Shown here: positions 29,901 through 39,027 of the stretch, piece after piece
How positions within the stretch are numbered: the first letter of the stretch is position 1
Layout of the letters: each line of letters opens with the position of its first letter
Origin: Bog-756 sp963734435
GTDB lineage: Bacteria > Actinomycetota > Acidimicrobiia > Acidimicrobiales > RAAP-2
Assembly: GCA_963734435.1 (NCBI GenBank)
Contig: CAVTHA010000003.1
Coordinates: 434,001 to 498,000, forward strand
Length of the DNA: 64,000 nt
Direction of reading: 5' to 3'
Program-made: the position numbers and the translations under genes
The notes under the pieces: model-generated
Told to the model about the DNA's origin: nothing
Databases searched by the model: none
The model's input: the letters and a program-made list of their open reading frames with translations, nothing else

Positions 29901-31274
29901 TCAAGGTAATTCGGTTTCTTGCTGCTGGCCCGTCAGGAACTCGACCTGCTCGTCCAGAGAGAGGCACCAGTCGGCAAGGGTCCTGTTCTGCTCGCGTAGC
30001 TTCTCCAGCTCCCCATTGTAGAAGTCACGCCACGACTGCAGCCTCCGGTCGGCGATAGCGAGGTATCCGCTCGATCGATTTTGGAGAAGGACGAAGCTCT
30101 CGTACAGGTCCGAATAGAGGTCTTCGATCGAAGTGGGCTCAGAGCTCTCGGCTTCCTCATTCGTCGCCGGAGGTGGTAGGGCGCCACCAAGTCGCTGGAC
30201 GATATCCCGGGTCGCCTCAAGGTACGCTCGGCCGTTGGCCGAATCGGGCTCGAGATGAGCTCCTTCGGCCCATTCGTTCCAGGCGTTGACGAACACGATG
30301 CCGTCGCCTCCCTCGGCGCGGATCTGGCTTCGGATCGCCCGTTCGAGCCACACTCCGTATCGATCGGACGTCGAACCAAGAAGGAGAAGCGCCTCGCCAT
30401 GGCGACGACGCGGCGTGTTGTCCCACCCGGTTGCGACACACGGATAGCGGATCCACGACGGATCTGGTGCACTCGAAAAGGCAGAGGCAACTTCCGCGTA
30501 GTCGTAGACGGTGTTGCTCGGATCGCATGACCGGGGGCGCTGCATCGTCTCGACGACGTCATTGACCCCGTGAGGCACGAACTCGGCGCTGGCGTCAAAC
30601 CCGATGTCCATCGGGTTGACAAGGTTGCCCCGAGTCTCGAAACCCACCAGCCACGGCTCGGGAACTCCAGCACGCGAGCACTCGTCCCTCCAGATCTCCA
30701 CCGTCCGCCTGGGATCGGGCAGATCCTGGGGACGATAGATGGTGAGGAGCGGACGCCCCTTGATCCGGATATAGCGCTCGTCCTGGAACGCCTTGATCAT
30801 CCAGCGAATGTGTTCGACGTCGTCCTCTTCGTCAAATTCCTGCTCGATGACGAGTTCGTCAGCCGATCCCTGCCACCGCCGGTACCAACTCTCATTGGCC
30901 CAGCAGAGGCAGAACGGGAAGTCAGGCTTGCCCGAGCGCAGTACCTCGTTGAAAGGGCGCTCCAGCATGCGACGTCCCCTGAACCAGTAGTGGTAGTAGC
31001 AAAATCCCGAAATCCCGTGCGCTTGGGCCAGTCGCGCCTGCAGTTCCCGAGTCTCCGGGAGCCGCAGGTCGTAGAAGCCCAACTCACCCGGAAGATGAGG
31101 CTGAGCATGGCCTGGGAACAGGGGTCGGCTCTCGGCGACCACGCTCCACTCGGTGAACCCGGCACCGTGCCAAGCGTCATTCTCCGGAGTCCGGTGGAAC
31201 TGCGGAAGGTAGAAGGCCAGTCGAAGAGGCATGCCCTCGGCCTGCCGATCCGGGCCGCTGCCGGCCTCGCTCAT
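29901..31274 (-). CDS. WbsX-like glycan biosynthesis protein (GH99-like fold)
   Basis: The 457-residue protein shows the WbsX signature: RLAFYLPQFHRTPENDAWHG, GFTEWSVVAESRPLFPGHAQ, HGISGFCYYHYWFRGRRMLE, FCLCWANESWYRRW and FVNAWNEWAEGAHLEPD. WbsX-family proteins occur in O-antigen and lipopolysaccharide clusters and share a fold with family 99 glycoside hydrolases; their exact reaction is not well defined. The C-terminal 80 residues form a helical tail with heptads (YNGELEKLREQNRTLADW). The ATG at 31274 overlaps the stop of the upstream methyltransferase (ATGA), which fixes the start and indicates coupling. Confidence 0.88.
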   Translation of the reverse strand: MSEAGSGPDRQAEGMPLRLAFYLPQFHRTPENDAWHGAGFTEWSVVAESRPLFPGHAQPHLPGELGFYDLRLPETRELQARLAQAHGISGFCYYHYWFRGRRMLERPFNEVLRSGKPDFPFCLCWANESWYRRWQGSADELVIEQEFDEEDDVEHIRWMIKAFQDERYIRIKGRPLLTIYRPQDLPDPRRTVEIWRDECSRAGVPEPWLVGFETRGNLVNPMDIGFDASAEFVPHGVNDVVETMQRPRSCDPSNTVYDYAEVASAFSSAPDPSWIRYPCVATGWDNTPRRRHGEALLLLGSTSDRYGVWLERAIRSQIRAEGGDGIVFVNAWNEWAEGAHLEPDSANGRAYLEATRDIVQRLGGALPPPATNEEAESSEPTSIEDLYSDLYESFVLLQNRSSGYLAIADRRLQSWRDFYNGELEKLREQNRTLADWCLSLDEQVEFLTGQQQETELP

Positions 31275-32272
31275 GTCAGGTTCCGTGGTGGTCCACTGAG
31301 TCCTCGATGGACGCGGCCGTAGAGCCGTCGCATCGGCGAAAGCAGGCGAAACGTCTTGGTGCCGAGAATCGCCTCGGCCTGCTGCCGGTAAAGCTCGCAC
31401 TCGTGCCGGGCAACCTGAAGTTCGTCCAGAGCACGCTGAAGCGCCCGTTTGCTCCGGTCCAGCTCCTGTTGCAGACCCTGGCGTGCTTTCTCCCGGTCGG
31501 CGATCTCTTTTCGTAGGAGCGCCGTTCGGACCACCTCGTCGTGCGCGCGATCAGCCAGCTCGCTGACACGGTCAGCCAGAGTGGCAAGCGTGCGCGTTCC
31601 GTTGTCCTGCACCGCCTTCACGACGAACTGATACGTCTCCGCTTCTGGATCTTCCAGTATCGAGTTGATCGTCGATTGAGCCACGTCCTGGCGCTCGATC
31701 TCGAGCTCGGTCTGAAACAGCGGCTTCACGATCCGTCGTGTCTCGATGGGAACAAGCCCGGCCTCTCTGATCAGGTTCTCGAGGTTGCGCTTGGTGAAGA
31801 ATTGGATGTGGGTCCGGTCCAGGAGCCCGGTGTCGTGATAGGGGAACTCACCCTTCAAGAGAGCCATCCTGACGTCTCCATGCGCGATGTTGGGAACTGA
31901 GACGGCGACGATGCCCGACGACTTCAGAAATTTCACCGAAGCCCGGATCGTGGCCAATGGGTCCCGCAGGTGTTCCAACACGTCCCCGAAGGTGATGACG
32001 TCGAACTGCTCGCCTTCGAGCTCCTCCCATAACGTCCCGGCATCGAGATCGCCCACAACGACCCGTTCCGCCCACTTCTCGGCGATGGCGGCGGCGTCGG
32101 GATCCATCTCGATGCCGACGACCTGGCAGCCGCGGTCTTTCAGCGCTTTGGTGAAGTACCCGGTCGCACAGCCCACCTCGAGGACACGCTTGTTGTATCC
32201 GACGATGTCCAAAGTGGCGGCGTGGGAGCTGTCGCCGTCCGGATCGACCGTCGTTTCGTAGATGAATGCCAA
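31271..32272 (-). CDS. Class I SAM methyltransferase with C-terminal coiled coil
   Basis: The 333-residue protein has the SAM-binding motif KRVLEVGCATGYFTKALKDR, acidic motif II VVGIEMDPDA and FDVITFGDVLEHLRDP, like the UbiG/Methyltransf_23 enzymes of glycan clusters. After residue 210 a long coiled coil (ALLRKEIADREKARQGLQQE) leads to the tail TFRLLSPMRRLYGRVHRG, similar to the tail of the sulfotransferase-like protein at 40553. The start is a TTG at 32272, preceded by a purine-rich GAAGGGGAA. It heads a coupled minus-strand unit with the WbsX-like gene and, after 45 bp, the TylF-like gene. Substrate unknown. Confidence 0.87.
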   Translation of the reverse strand: MAFIYETTVDPDGDSSHAATLDIVGYNKRVLEVGCATGYFTKALKDRGCQVVGIEMDPDAAAIAEKWAERVVVGDLDAGTLWEELEGEQFDVITFGDVLEHLRDPLATIRASVKFLKSSGIVAVSVPNIAHGDVRMALLKGEFPYHDTGLLDRTHIQFFTKRNLENLIREAGLVPIETRRIVKPLFQTELEIERQDVAQSTINSILEDPEAETYQFVVKAVQDNGTRTLATLADRVSELADRAHDEVVRTALLRKEIADREKARQGLQQELDRSKRALQRALDELQVARHECELYRQQAEAILGTKTFRLLSPMRRLYGRVHRGLSGPPRNLT

Positions 32273-32454
32273 CCGGGTTTCCCCTTCGTCGAGCGGGCGA
32301 ACTCTGCTGGATCATAGCTGGGGTCTGAAGGGGGTCCCGGGGATCCCGGCACCCTCCAGACGGGCCTCCATCGAGATGGCAAGGAGGTCGGAGAGCGTGC
32401 CGCGGATGCCGGAAAAAGACGGCCACTGCCTGCCAGAATACGAGCCTGAAACCG

Positions 32455-32724
32455 ATGCTGGAGGTTGTCGTGCCCGATTCGATCCATCCGGCGGTGGCGA
32501 TTCTTCCCACCAAAAGTGGCAATGGGTACCATGTCGTCTTTGCTGACGGAGGAGTCTTCACGTACGGCGATGCCGTGTTCTTCGGGTCAATGGGCGATCA
32601 AGAGTTGAATGCGCCGATCGTCTCCGCGGCCAGCACCCCCTCCCACGGCGGGTACTGGCTTCTCGCCGCTGACGGAGGGGTGTTCTGCTTTGGGGACGCC
32701 GACTACCACGGGTCCCCGGCGTAA
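32455..32724 (+). CDS. Short orphan protein with two GYWL-type repeats, possibly a fragment
   Basis: This 89-residue frame encodes two copies of the repeat seen in the large secreted proteins at 48653 and 51918: GNGYHVVFADGGVFTYGDAV and GGYWLLAADGGVFCFGDADY, each followed by the linker that ends in a GS motif. It has no signal peptide and stops in the middle of a repeat unit (HGSPA), so it may be a remnant of a larger gene or a small stand-alone piece. The copies are much more diverged than those in the large proteins, which argues against recent copying. Flanks (32273-32454 and 32725-32831) show nothing coding. Confidence 0.5.
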   Translation: MLEVVVPDSIHPAVAILPTKSGNGYHVVFADGGVFTYGDAVFFGSMGDQELNAPIVSAASTPSHGGYWLLAADGGVFCFGDADYHGSPA

Positions 32725-32831
32725 GAGTTCAGTCGGAAGGTGGCGAGAGGCAGGCTTCTCGGCGTCTGTGGCTCTACGGGAGTTTGGACCGGAGCCACGG
32801 ATGCCCCAGCCGGGGCCGCAAGCGCTCCATT

Positions 32832-35204
32832 CTACGTGGTGGGCGCAGGTCCGACTTCGATGCCGACCACCTTCGGACTGCCAGGCAAATTGATTTGGCC
32901 CGGGCTCACCCCGATTTCTGTTATGCCGGGCGGGACAACCATCGAGAGGCTGGCAGCAGATGAGACGACGGTCGGGGTCAGTCCTGCGCTCGTCGCCTCA
33001 ACCTCGAGTTGAGCAGACGCCCTCGTCGAGCTGCTTTGGACCTGGAGTCTGATCGGCTGGCGAACGGAACTGAAGAGAAAGATGGATCCGCTTTGAACCA
33101 AGGTCGGCTGACCCGACTTTTGAGCCAGGGACCACCCACTCCCCGGCAAGATGCCAACACTGGAGACCGAACTATGAAAGCCGCGAACGTTCCAGCGAAG
33201 TGAACCGGCAACCTGGGGATCGATGGAGAGCGCCAGCGTCCCTAATTGAAGGTGCACCTTGTTCGCATCGATTCCTACATAACCCTCGGACTCTTGACTG
33301 AGCGAGATGCAGGGATGAAATGCCGGATTTTCAAACTGCCGGGTCACGTTTTGGACATTCACGTTTTGGATCTCGCCTTGCCAGCCAACGTCCTTCAGTC
33401 CCACCCAGAGCGGATACTCGACGAAGACCCAGTTTGCCAACCCGACGCGATGGCAGGAGGTCTCGGAGATTGCGGCAGACGTTTCTCTGTATTCGGACGA
33501 CGACACGGCCACGTATTGCTGGACGTTCGTGTCGAGAAAGTAGGGAGCCAGCGAGTTTGCCGCGTAGTCCGGATGGATGAACGGTTCCTCGAAGTTGTTG
33601 AACAGTTGCGGCACGCAGGTGATCAGAAGAAAACATAGAACGAGTCGTACCACCATCTTGGGTAGCGTCGACAACGCGACGGCAATGATCGGAGACCAGG
33701 CGACGAACTGTGGTATCTCATAGCGGACCGCGAACACATTCCAGCGTGAGATCCCGGCGAAGAGCAGATAGCCGAGCGTGAGACCAACGGCGAGCAGTAG
33801 CGCCATCCGCCGTTTGCGGTCACCTCTGGCGACAGAAATTATCAGCGCAACCAGAGCGAAGCAGATGAGGACGACGTCCCACGGATCGGCGCCAGAATCT
33901 CCGCTGCGGTCCCACTGAGAATAATCCGCTATGCGAAAGGCATTGGTGTCTGTGCCCAATACATAGTCTTGATTGTTCGGAGCGACATGAAATTGATTGA
34001 ACAGCTGGTGGAGGCCTCTCAGAACTGTTGTACTGATTTCAGTCTCTATCCCGTTCTTCCCGTTGCCGATCATGAAGTTCGCGGCCGTACTTCGCACGAC
34101 GTTTGCACCGGCCGCGGGAAGGGTGAGATCAGTGCTGATCGTGCTTCTCGTAACGGGCCCGGAAGGGCTACCAAAGACCGAGACATTCTCGGCGGCGAAT
34201 GGAGCGGCAATGAAGACCGCCGCGGCAGCCGAGGCACCGAGTACGCCGATCCACTTTCTGATTGTCCGCGACGCCCCGCGCGCCGGAGCGTCTTGGCTAC
34301 GTGCCACATGAGTACGAGCGCGACAACCGGGCCGATGAGTATGACCACCGTGCCCTTGGCCAAATAGGCCAGGCCGGCGCCAAATCCCAGCATCAATGCG
34401 GGAAACCACCAGGAACCCTCAGGCGGCCAGGCGAGAACGATGACGAGCAGACCGATGCCGATAGCGGCGGCGAAGTAGTCGTTCTCGGTGCTCGTGGCGA
34501 CAAGCACTCCTGACGGGATCGTGGCGCAGATGACCACGGCCACCACCTGGGTCCAACGGGTAGCGCCCAGCAGCCTTGCGATCTCCGACACCGCGAACGA
34601 GACAGACGATGCAGGCGAGCAGTTGTACGTAACTGTCGAGCCGGTCAGAACCGACGAGCAGGTGAAGGTGGGCGAGATTGAACTCGGAGAGCGGCGAGAG
34701 CTCGATTTGAGCGAGATAGTGCGTGGCGAAGGGACCGACAGTCTGATCCTGGACCCAGTGGGCCACCCGGACCAGGTGGTAGACGAGCGAGTCACCATTC
34801 GATGGGAGGAATGACCATCCCAGATAGCCGAGAACACCCACGATGAAGGCGACAACAGTGAGCCAAATGGCGTTCTCGGTTCCGATTCGGTCCATCCCCT
34901 GCTTCAAGAATGATCCGGGACGGGGACGGACGGGCAGGTTCTCAACCGTCCTTTTGATGTCAGGCCACGCCGCTATGGCCAGGAGGATCAAGAGGACGGC
35001 CCAGTATGCGGTCAGCGAGCCACGGGTGAAGTGATGCCCGATGCTGGTCAGCTGAGTCCCGATCTCCAGCAAGGCCTGAAATGCCAGGAATGCAACGATG
35101 AGGGAACCGCGACGGGAGAGTTGCGATAAACCGAGGGTTCCACGCCTGCGAGAGACGAGATGCCACAAGAATCCCAAAACGGCGGCGGGTAGGAGGATCA
35201 GCAA
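32832..35204 (-). CDS. Large multi-membrane protein, GT-C-like, two frameshifts
   Basis: Three overlapping frames together encode one protein of about 790 residues. Frame one (35204 to about 34605) holds hydrophobic segments such as AYWAVLLILLAIAAW and AIWLTVVAFIVGVLGYLGW plus NGDSLVYHLVRVAHWVQD, which resembles the first loop of GT-C (PMT-like) glycosyltransferases. Frame two gives DYFAAAIGIGLLVIVLAWPP and YLAKGTVVILIGPVVALVLM. Frame three (from about 34300) gives further helices and a C-terminal extracytoplasmic beta-rich domain. The junctions are near 34595-34610 and 34270-34330. The start is a TTG, since an in-frame TAA lies 18 nt upstream. Lower GC than neighbours and an in-frame TTA at 33243-33245 are notable. 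Probably acts in glycan assembly; not certain. Confidence 0.65.
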
Positions 35205-35499
35205 GCTCGGAGTCCGGACTGGTTAGGCGGAGTTGCCGGCAGCGGCATCGTCATGCCGGGCCGAAGGAAAGAACAGTCGCCGAGTCGAAGTTGCCCGACG
35301 GTCAATCAGAGCACCCGACGGCGCGTACGCATCCGATGCAACCAGGCCGCCCTTCGGTCCGTCTCATCGCTGGGGTGTGGGAGCCTTCGGAGCCGAGTGC
35401 CGTCGGCGTCCATGGGAGTCGCCGACAGCAAATGGCCAGGTCAACGAACATGGATCAACGATAGTCCGGTCTGCCCCGTCACCGTGGCAGGCGAACGCC
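35205..35499 (-). other. Gap between two membrane-protein genes, no gene seen
   Basis: These 295 bases separate the YfhO-like stop from the TTG start of the next minus-strand gene. The open frames here lack homology-like sequence and switch with the flanking genes. It presumably holds the promoter of the downstream gene, but no convincing -35/-10 pair is visible. Confidence 0.4.
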
Positions 35500-38145
35500 T
35501 CAGAGAACGGTTCCGGACTCGCCGGATTGTGGCACCGTGGAACTTCCCCTCCTGCGAATCCGAGGGATGACGAGTGATGCGCCGAGCCACACCAGCGCGA
35601 CCCCGGCAATCCCGATGGCCAGATCGGCATGAGGAGGGCGGTAGGCAAAGCTGACGCGGGTCGTCCCGGCCGGGATGGTCACCGTCTGGAACAATCCGCC
35701 CGGACCGGCTCGATCTTGCCGAACCGGGACCGCGACCCCGTTGGCGCTGGCCGACCACCCGGAGAGGTACTGCACCCGGCGGACAAGGACTGTCGGGCGC
35801 GGACAGCGGACGACCGCCTCATCCCATCCGCGGCCCTCGACCGTGCAGGACGATGGCAATGGGCTCGACTGACGCGGAGGTGACGCGTCTTCGAGGAGGA
35901 ACGGCGACGCCGCCGCTGGGAGCTCCCAGATGTCGGCAAATGCATCGTGGTGAACGAGACGTGGGCCTGCGGGCCAACCCGGGGCACCGGGGGCGGGAAA
36001 GGGAGTGCCCTGGAGGTCCCGACCATCGGACAGCTCGATGACGTAACGCACCCCCACGGCCTCGTAGTTGGGTAGGTTCGCGTCGAGCTCCTGGGCCGGC
36101 GTCGGCCCGGCTGGATTGACCCGGGCACCGCCGGTGAAGAGCCCGGTGGGAGAGTTGGAGTCGAGATGCTTTCGGACATACGAAGTCCAGCTCTTCGGCA
36201 GAGGAATGTCATTGACATTGGCCTCGGCAATCCCGAAGAAGGACCCGTAGTTCGGTTGTACGGGTCCAAGGTTCACGAACCGGTACGCACCCAAATGGGC
36301 CTGCAGCCAATCGACAGAGGCGGTCTGCAGGGGCACCGGTTTCGGGGCCGAGAAAAAGGTGAACCCGAAGAGGAGCACTGATTCGGCGGCGATCACGACA
36401 GCGATCAGTAACCGACCCCGCTTTCGGACTCGGTCACCCTGGCCCCCGTGACCGATGGCTCGTGTGGATTCCGAGTCGGATGGCCTGCGCTGACCGCTCG
36501 CTCGCACTCCACCAATGGTCAGTAGCGCGAGTGCGCCAAGGGCAGCCACCAAGCTGCCCACGACATAGAGATGGGCGTCGTGGATCTGATTGCCAGATTG
36601 ACCGATGGCGTGCGACAGCATGGGCCAAGCCGTCGCCCCCGCCCAAAGGGCGAGGACACCAGTGATGGCCGACGAAATGACCAGCAACCTTCTCGACGTT
36701 GTACCCTGGGCGATGTCGTCGAGACCGAGGGCGGCGAGGATGACGACGGCGAGCTCCCAGGATGGATCCGAATAGCGATAGAACGCGGTCAGTCGGACAC
36801 CTGGGATCAGGGCCAGGAGGTGGACCACCGGCGGAAATCCGAAGGTTCGGAGCAGACAAACGACGACCCAGGCCCCCAGTCCGAGCCGCAACCGCCGCTG
36901 TTTCCTTCCGACCAGCCCGACCAGCCCGGAGGCGATGAGGGTCACCGAAAGGAATCCGCCAACGCTTCCCCACAACTGGGAGATGGTGTCGGTGCCACCC
37001 ACCGCGGAGCGGAAGCCGAAGATGGGTCCCAGCGAGTACGGCAGGATCAACTGCGTCAGGCCGGAGCTGGGCAGAGAAATGTCGGCGAACCCCCCGTTGT
37101 GGGCCCCCACGTAGGCCTCGGGGAGGTAGGCGACGGCGGCTGCCAGCAGGGGAGCGCTCAATGCCACCCCGACGACGACGGCGGCCGCCAGCTTCTGGAC
37201 GATTGGTCGCCAATGTGCCCGGTCCGATCCTGCCACCCGCAGAACAGCCCACCAGGCGACGAAGATCCCATCGATGAACGTGGTCTCGGGGAACCCGGCC
37301 AGTATGGACAGGGCAAGGGCGACCGACAGGAACGCCCATCCTCCGCGCTGCCGATGTGTCGTCGACTCGATGGCCCGTTCCACGCCCAACAGGCAGAGGG
37401 GCAGGAACGCCACCGGCCGGATGGGAGCGTGGGCGAACCAGGCATAGGTTCCGCACAGACCGAAGGCGACGCCTGCCGCGGTCGAGAAGGCCCGGCCGAC
37501 CCCGAGCTTCCGAGCGAGCAGGTAGGTGGAGATACCGGTCAGCGCTTCGAGGATCATCTGCAGCAAGAAGAGGCCTTGGTGCAGCGCGAGGAGAAGGGTC
37601 AGTGGGAAGAGTGCTCCGCTCTGCATCTCCCCGGCGAGGGGTGCGCCCAGGCCCTCGTACGGGTTCCACCACGGGACGTGCCCGTGAATCCAGTCCACTG
37701 CCGCCAGGTGCCCCAGCGCCTGTGTCGTGTAGCCCGCATTCGGATCGATGTAGGGCAGGCCCGGCAGCTCACCGCCACCGGGCATGGTGAGATAGGCGTC
37801 GATGTTGAGGGGATTGGTGGTGACCCAGTGGAATACGGCGGGGAGATTCGCCAAGAGGATGGCGAAAACGATGCAGGCCGCAGGAGCTATATGAGGTGAC
37901 CAGTCGGCCAAGCGCCGCCTCCGGCCGCCAAACGGCACTGTCGGCCGGCGTCCTGGTGCTGACCGCCGGTCAGGCGAGCCCCGGTGTCCGAGGTGTTCGG
38001 TGGCGGTCGTGTCCGGCGTGGCCGGCGAGTGGACCGGGAGGAAATTGCCTGCGGCCATCTCGGGCGGGTGCTGGGTTCCCGCAGCCCGACGCGCCAGTTC
38101 CTGGACCACCATGAGGTTCAGTGACGGGAGTTGGCATTGGTCCAT
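35500..38145 (-). CDS. YfhO-family multi-membrane protein
   Basis: The 881-residue protein matches the YfhO family (bacterial membrane proteins linked to glycosylation of lipoteichoic acid or other surface polymers). It has a cytosolic N-terminus, then about a dozen membrane helices (ACIVFAILLANLPAVFHW; AFSTAAGVAFGLCGTYAWF). The first extracytoplasmic loop has DPNAGYTTQALGHLAAVDWI and HVPWWNPYEGLGAPLAGEMQ, a family signature. The long C-terminal domain ends in the usual YfhO pattern: VQYLSGWSASANGVAVPVRQ followed by RVSFAYRPPHADLAIGIAGV, a lectin-like beta domain and last helix. ATG 38145 is taken as the start; TTG 38175 and ATG 38112 are alternatives. Probably builds or transfers a surface glycan with the 32832 protein. 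Confidence 0.88.
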   Translation of the reverse strand: MDQCQLPSLNLMVVQELARRAAGTQHPPEMAAGNFLPVHSPATPDTTATEHLGHRGSPDRRSAPGRRPTVPFGGRRRRLADWSPHIAPAACIVFAILLANLPAVFHWVTTNPLNIDAYLTMPGGGELPGLPYIDPNAGYTTQALGHLAAVDWIHGHVPWWNPYEGLGAPLAGEMQSGALFPLTLLLALHQGLFLLQMILEALTGISTYLLARKLGVGRAFSTAAGVAFGLCGTYAWFAHAPIRPVAFLPLCLLGVERAIESTTHRQRGGWAFLSVALALSILAGFPETTFIDGIFVAWWAVLRVAGSDRAHWRPIVQKLAAAVVVGVALSAPLLAAAVAYLPEAYVGAHNGGFADISLPSSGLTQLILPYSLGPIFGFRSAVGGTDTISQLWGSVGGFLSVTLIASGLVGLVGRKQRRLRLGLGAWVVVCLLRTFGFPPVVHLLALIPGVRLTAFYRYSDPSWELAVVILAALGLDDIAQGTTSRRLLVISSAITGVLALWAGATAWPMLSHAIGQSGNQIHDAHLYVVGSLVAALGALALLTIGGVRASGQRRPSDSESTRAIGHGGQGDRVRKRGRLLIAVVIAAESVLLFGFTFFSAPKPVPLQTASVDWLQAHLGAYRFVNLGPVQPNYGSFFGIAEANVNDIPLPKSWTSYVRKHLDSNSPTGLFTGGARVNPAGPTPAQELDANLPNYEAVGVRYVIELSDGRDLQGTPFPAPGAPGWPAGPRLVHHDAFADIWELPAAASPFLLEDASPPRQSSPLPSSCTVEGRGWDEAVVRCPRPTVLVRRVQYLSGWSASANGVAVPVRQDRAGPGGLFQTVTIPAGTTRVSFAYRPPHADLAIGIAGVALVWLGASLVIPRIRRRGSSTVPQSGESGTVL

Positions 38146-38300
38146 TTCGGGCGGGGCTTGACCTACGATGCCCAACGAATGTCTAGTTATTCCGTGCTGG
38201 AAGAGTTACCGCCTCGGCAGGAGGTGTCGTCGGCCGAGCATGCTCCCACGACCAGGCGCGTTGACAGGCCACACGATATACGAAGGGTCCCTGAAGGCTG

Positions 38301-38927
38301 ATGGTTCCGAGCGTTCGAGCTCCGGCGGTCAGATCGCTCGAGCTGTCGGGTTGGCGCCTCCGTCTGGCCACACTGGTCGAGGGGGACTACGACGCCTGGC
38401 TCGGAGTTCGGAGGAGGTGTCGCGCCTGGCTCGTTCCGTGGGAACCGAGGTCCAAAGGTGCGCCGCTCGCACCGGAGGATGCCGCGAGTTTCGCGGCGCG
38501 CTGTCAAATGCGAGAGCGGGAACGGCAGCTCGGGAGCGGCTTCGGGTTCGGGATCTTTGTGGAAGGTCGGTTTGCCGGTGAGATCACCCTCTCCTCCATT
38601 CAACGTGGGCCCTTCCAGAACGGGTCGATCGGCTATTGGATCGACGAGGAACTGGCCGGGCTGGGGTACACCCCCGAAGCGGTGGTGGTGGTCCTGGAGT
38701 TTGCGTTCGAGACGCTCCGCCTTCACCGGATCGAAGTGGCCATCATCCCCCGGAATCAGGCCAGTCGACGGGTCGTCGAAAAGCTCGGCTTGCGAAACGA
38801 GGGCATAGCCCTCGGGTTCTTGGAGATCAACGGCGAATGGGAGGATCACGTCCGGTATGCGATGACCGCCGAGGAGTGGGTGGTCCGCCGACCGGAGCTG
38901 AGGGGAACCTGGCTGAAGCGGAGCTGA
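38301..38927 (+). CDS. GNAT N-acetyltransferase, RimJ/RimL type
   Basis: The 208-residue protein shows the RimJ/RimL pattern: AWLVPWEPRSKG, FGFGIFVEGRFAGEITLSSI, SIGYWIDEELAGLGYTPEAV (acetyl-CoA loop region) and HRIEVAIIPRNQASRRVVEK followed by LGLRNEGIALGFLEINGEW. It most likely acetylates a protein N-terminus or a small amine; the cluster context allows a sugar-amine substrate but nothing in the sequence shows it. ATG 38301 is preceded by GAAGG. It stands alone between divergent YfhO and the membrane protein at 39028. Confidence 0.88.
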   Translation: MVPSVRAPAVRSLELSGWRLRLATLVEGDYDAWLGVRRRCRAWLVPWEPRSKGAPLAPEDAASFAARCQMRERERQLGSGFGFGIFVEGRFAGEITLSSIQRGPFQNGSIGYWIDEELAGLGYTPEAVVVVLEFAFETLRLHRIEVAIIPRNQASRRVVEKLGLRNEGIALGFLEINGEWEDHVRYAMTAEEWVVRRPELRGTWLKRS

Positions 38928-39013
38928 TCGGTGGTCGCCGCCCGCCCCTCTTGGTGATGATCGGCGTTCCCCTCACCGGACAACAGTGTCCTATGGGTCG
39001 CGGGGGCCCGGTA

Positions 39014-39019
39014 TAACAT
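39014..39019 (+). promoter_or_regulatory. Predicted -10 box of a leaderless transcript at 39028
   Basis: TAACAT ends 8 nt before the GTG at 39028; the overlapping TATAAC (39012-39017) is equally AT-rich. It supports GTG 39028 over the earlier in-frame ATG at 38986. Confidence 0.45.
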
Positions 39020-39027
39020 CCACAGCC

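Noticed and set aside
38301..38927. GNAT protein as a dedicated sugar N-acetyltransferase
   Set aside because: Its motifs are of the RimJ/RimL type and nothing but location suggests a sugar substrate.
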